Source: an uncultured Peptococcaceae bacterium (lineage in GTDB: Bacteria > Bacillota > Peptococcia > Peptococcales > Peptococcaceae). Taken from it: a DNA stretch of 5,935 nt. Both the position numbers and the translations under genes were made by a program. The stretch spans positions 1 through 5,935 of the forward strand of contig USPE01000123.1 in assembly GCA_900556545.1 (NCBI GenBank), written 5' to 3'. The notes beneath the pieces are model-generated. The model was not told the origin of the DNA, ran no database searches, and saw only the letters and a program-made list of their open reading frames with translations. Positions 5,914 to 5,935 of this stretch are shown here, one piece after another. The number at the start of each line of letters is the position of its first letter. The stretch's first letter is position 1.

Positions 5914-5935
5914 TTTAGCGAATTTAGCAGCTCAC

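Overview
The window looks like chromosomal DNA of a Gram-positive-type anaerobe (Bacillota, perhaps Clostridia or Negativicutes). The reasons are a tRNA-sensing T-box leader, strong AGGAGG-type ribosome binding sites before most genes, a TrpXYZ-type ABC transporter, a DUF711 protein and a short purC variant. The genus cannot be fixed from sequence alone. No mobile element, CRISPR array, tRNA or rRNA was seen.

Layout. Positions 1-524 (+) hold the C-terminal part of a DUF711/UPF0210 protein that starts before the window. A strong hairpin at 560-618 separates it from the convergent minus-strand operon and can plausibly terminate both. From 4937 down to 658, read on the minus strand, lies one transcription unit. 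Its order is promoter (TTGACA-17-TATTAT), a T-box leader with a UGG (Trp) specifier, a leader terminator, an iron-type alcohol / 2-hydroxyacid dehydrogenase, and then TrpX (lipoprotein), TrpY (permease) and TrpZ (ATPase). An AT-rich non-coding stretch (4938-5229) separates this operon from the divergent purC (5230-5913, +), which makes SAICAR synthase for purine synthesis.

How it works together. Uncharged tRNA-Trp is expected to bind the leader and stabilise the antiterminator, switching on the dehydrogenase and the transporter when tryptophan is short. T-box control of a Trp/Tyr-type transporter is established biology. The less expected part is the dehydrogenase, which is the first gene of the unit. 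Its motifs keep the metal ligands of the glycerol dehydrogenase fold. They resemble hydroxycarboxylate (2-oxoacid) dehydrogenases such as E. coli HcxA/YbdH more than true glycerol dehydrogenase. This suggests, as a hypothesis only, salvage of tryptophan from indole-3-lactate through indole-3-pyruvate, or another 2-oxoacid step linked to aromatic amino acids.
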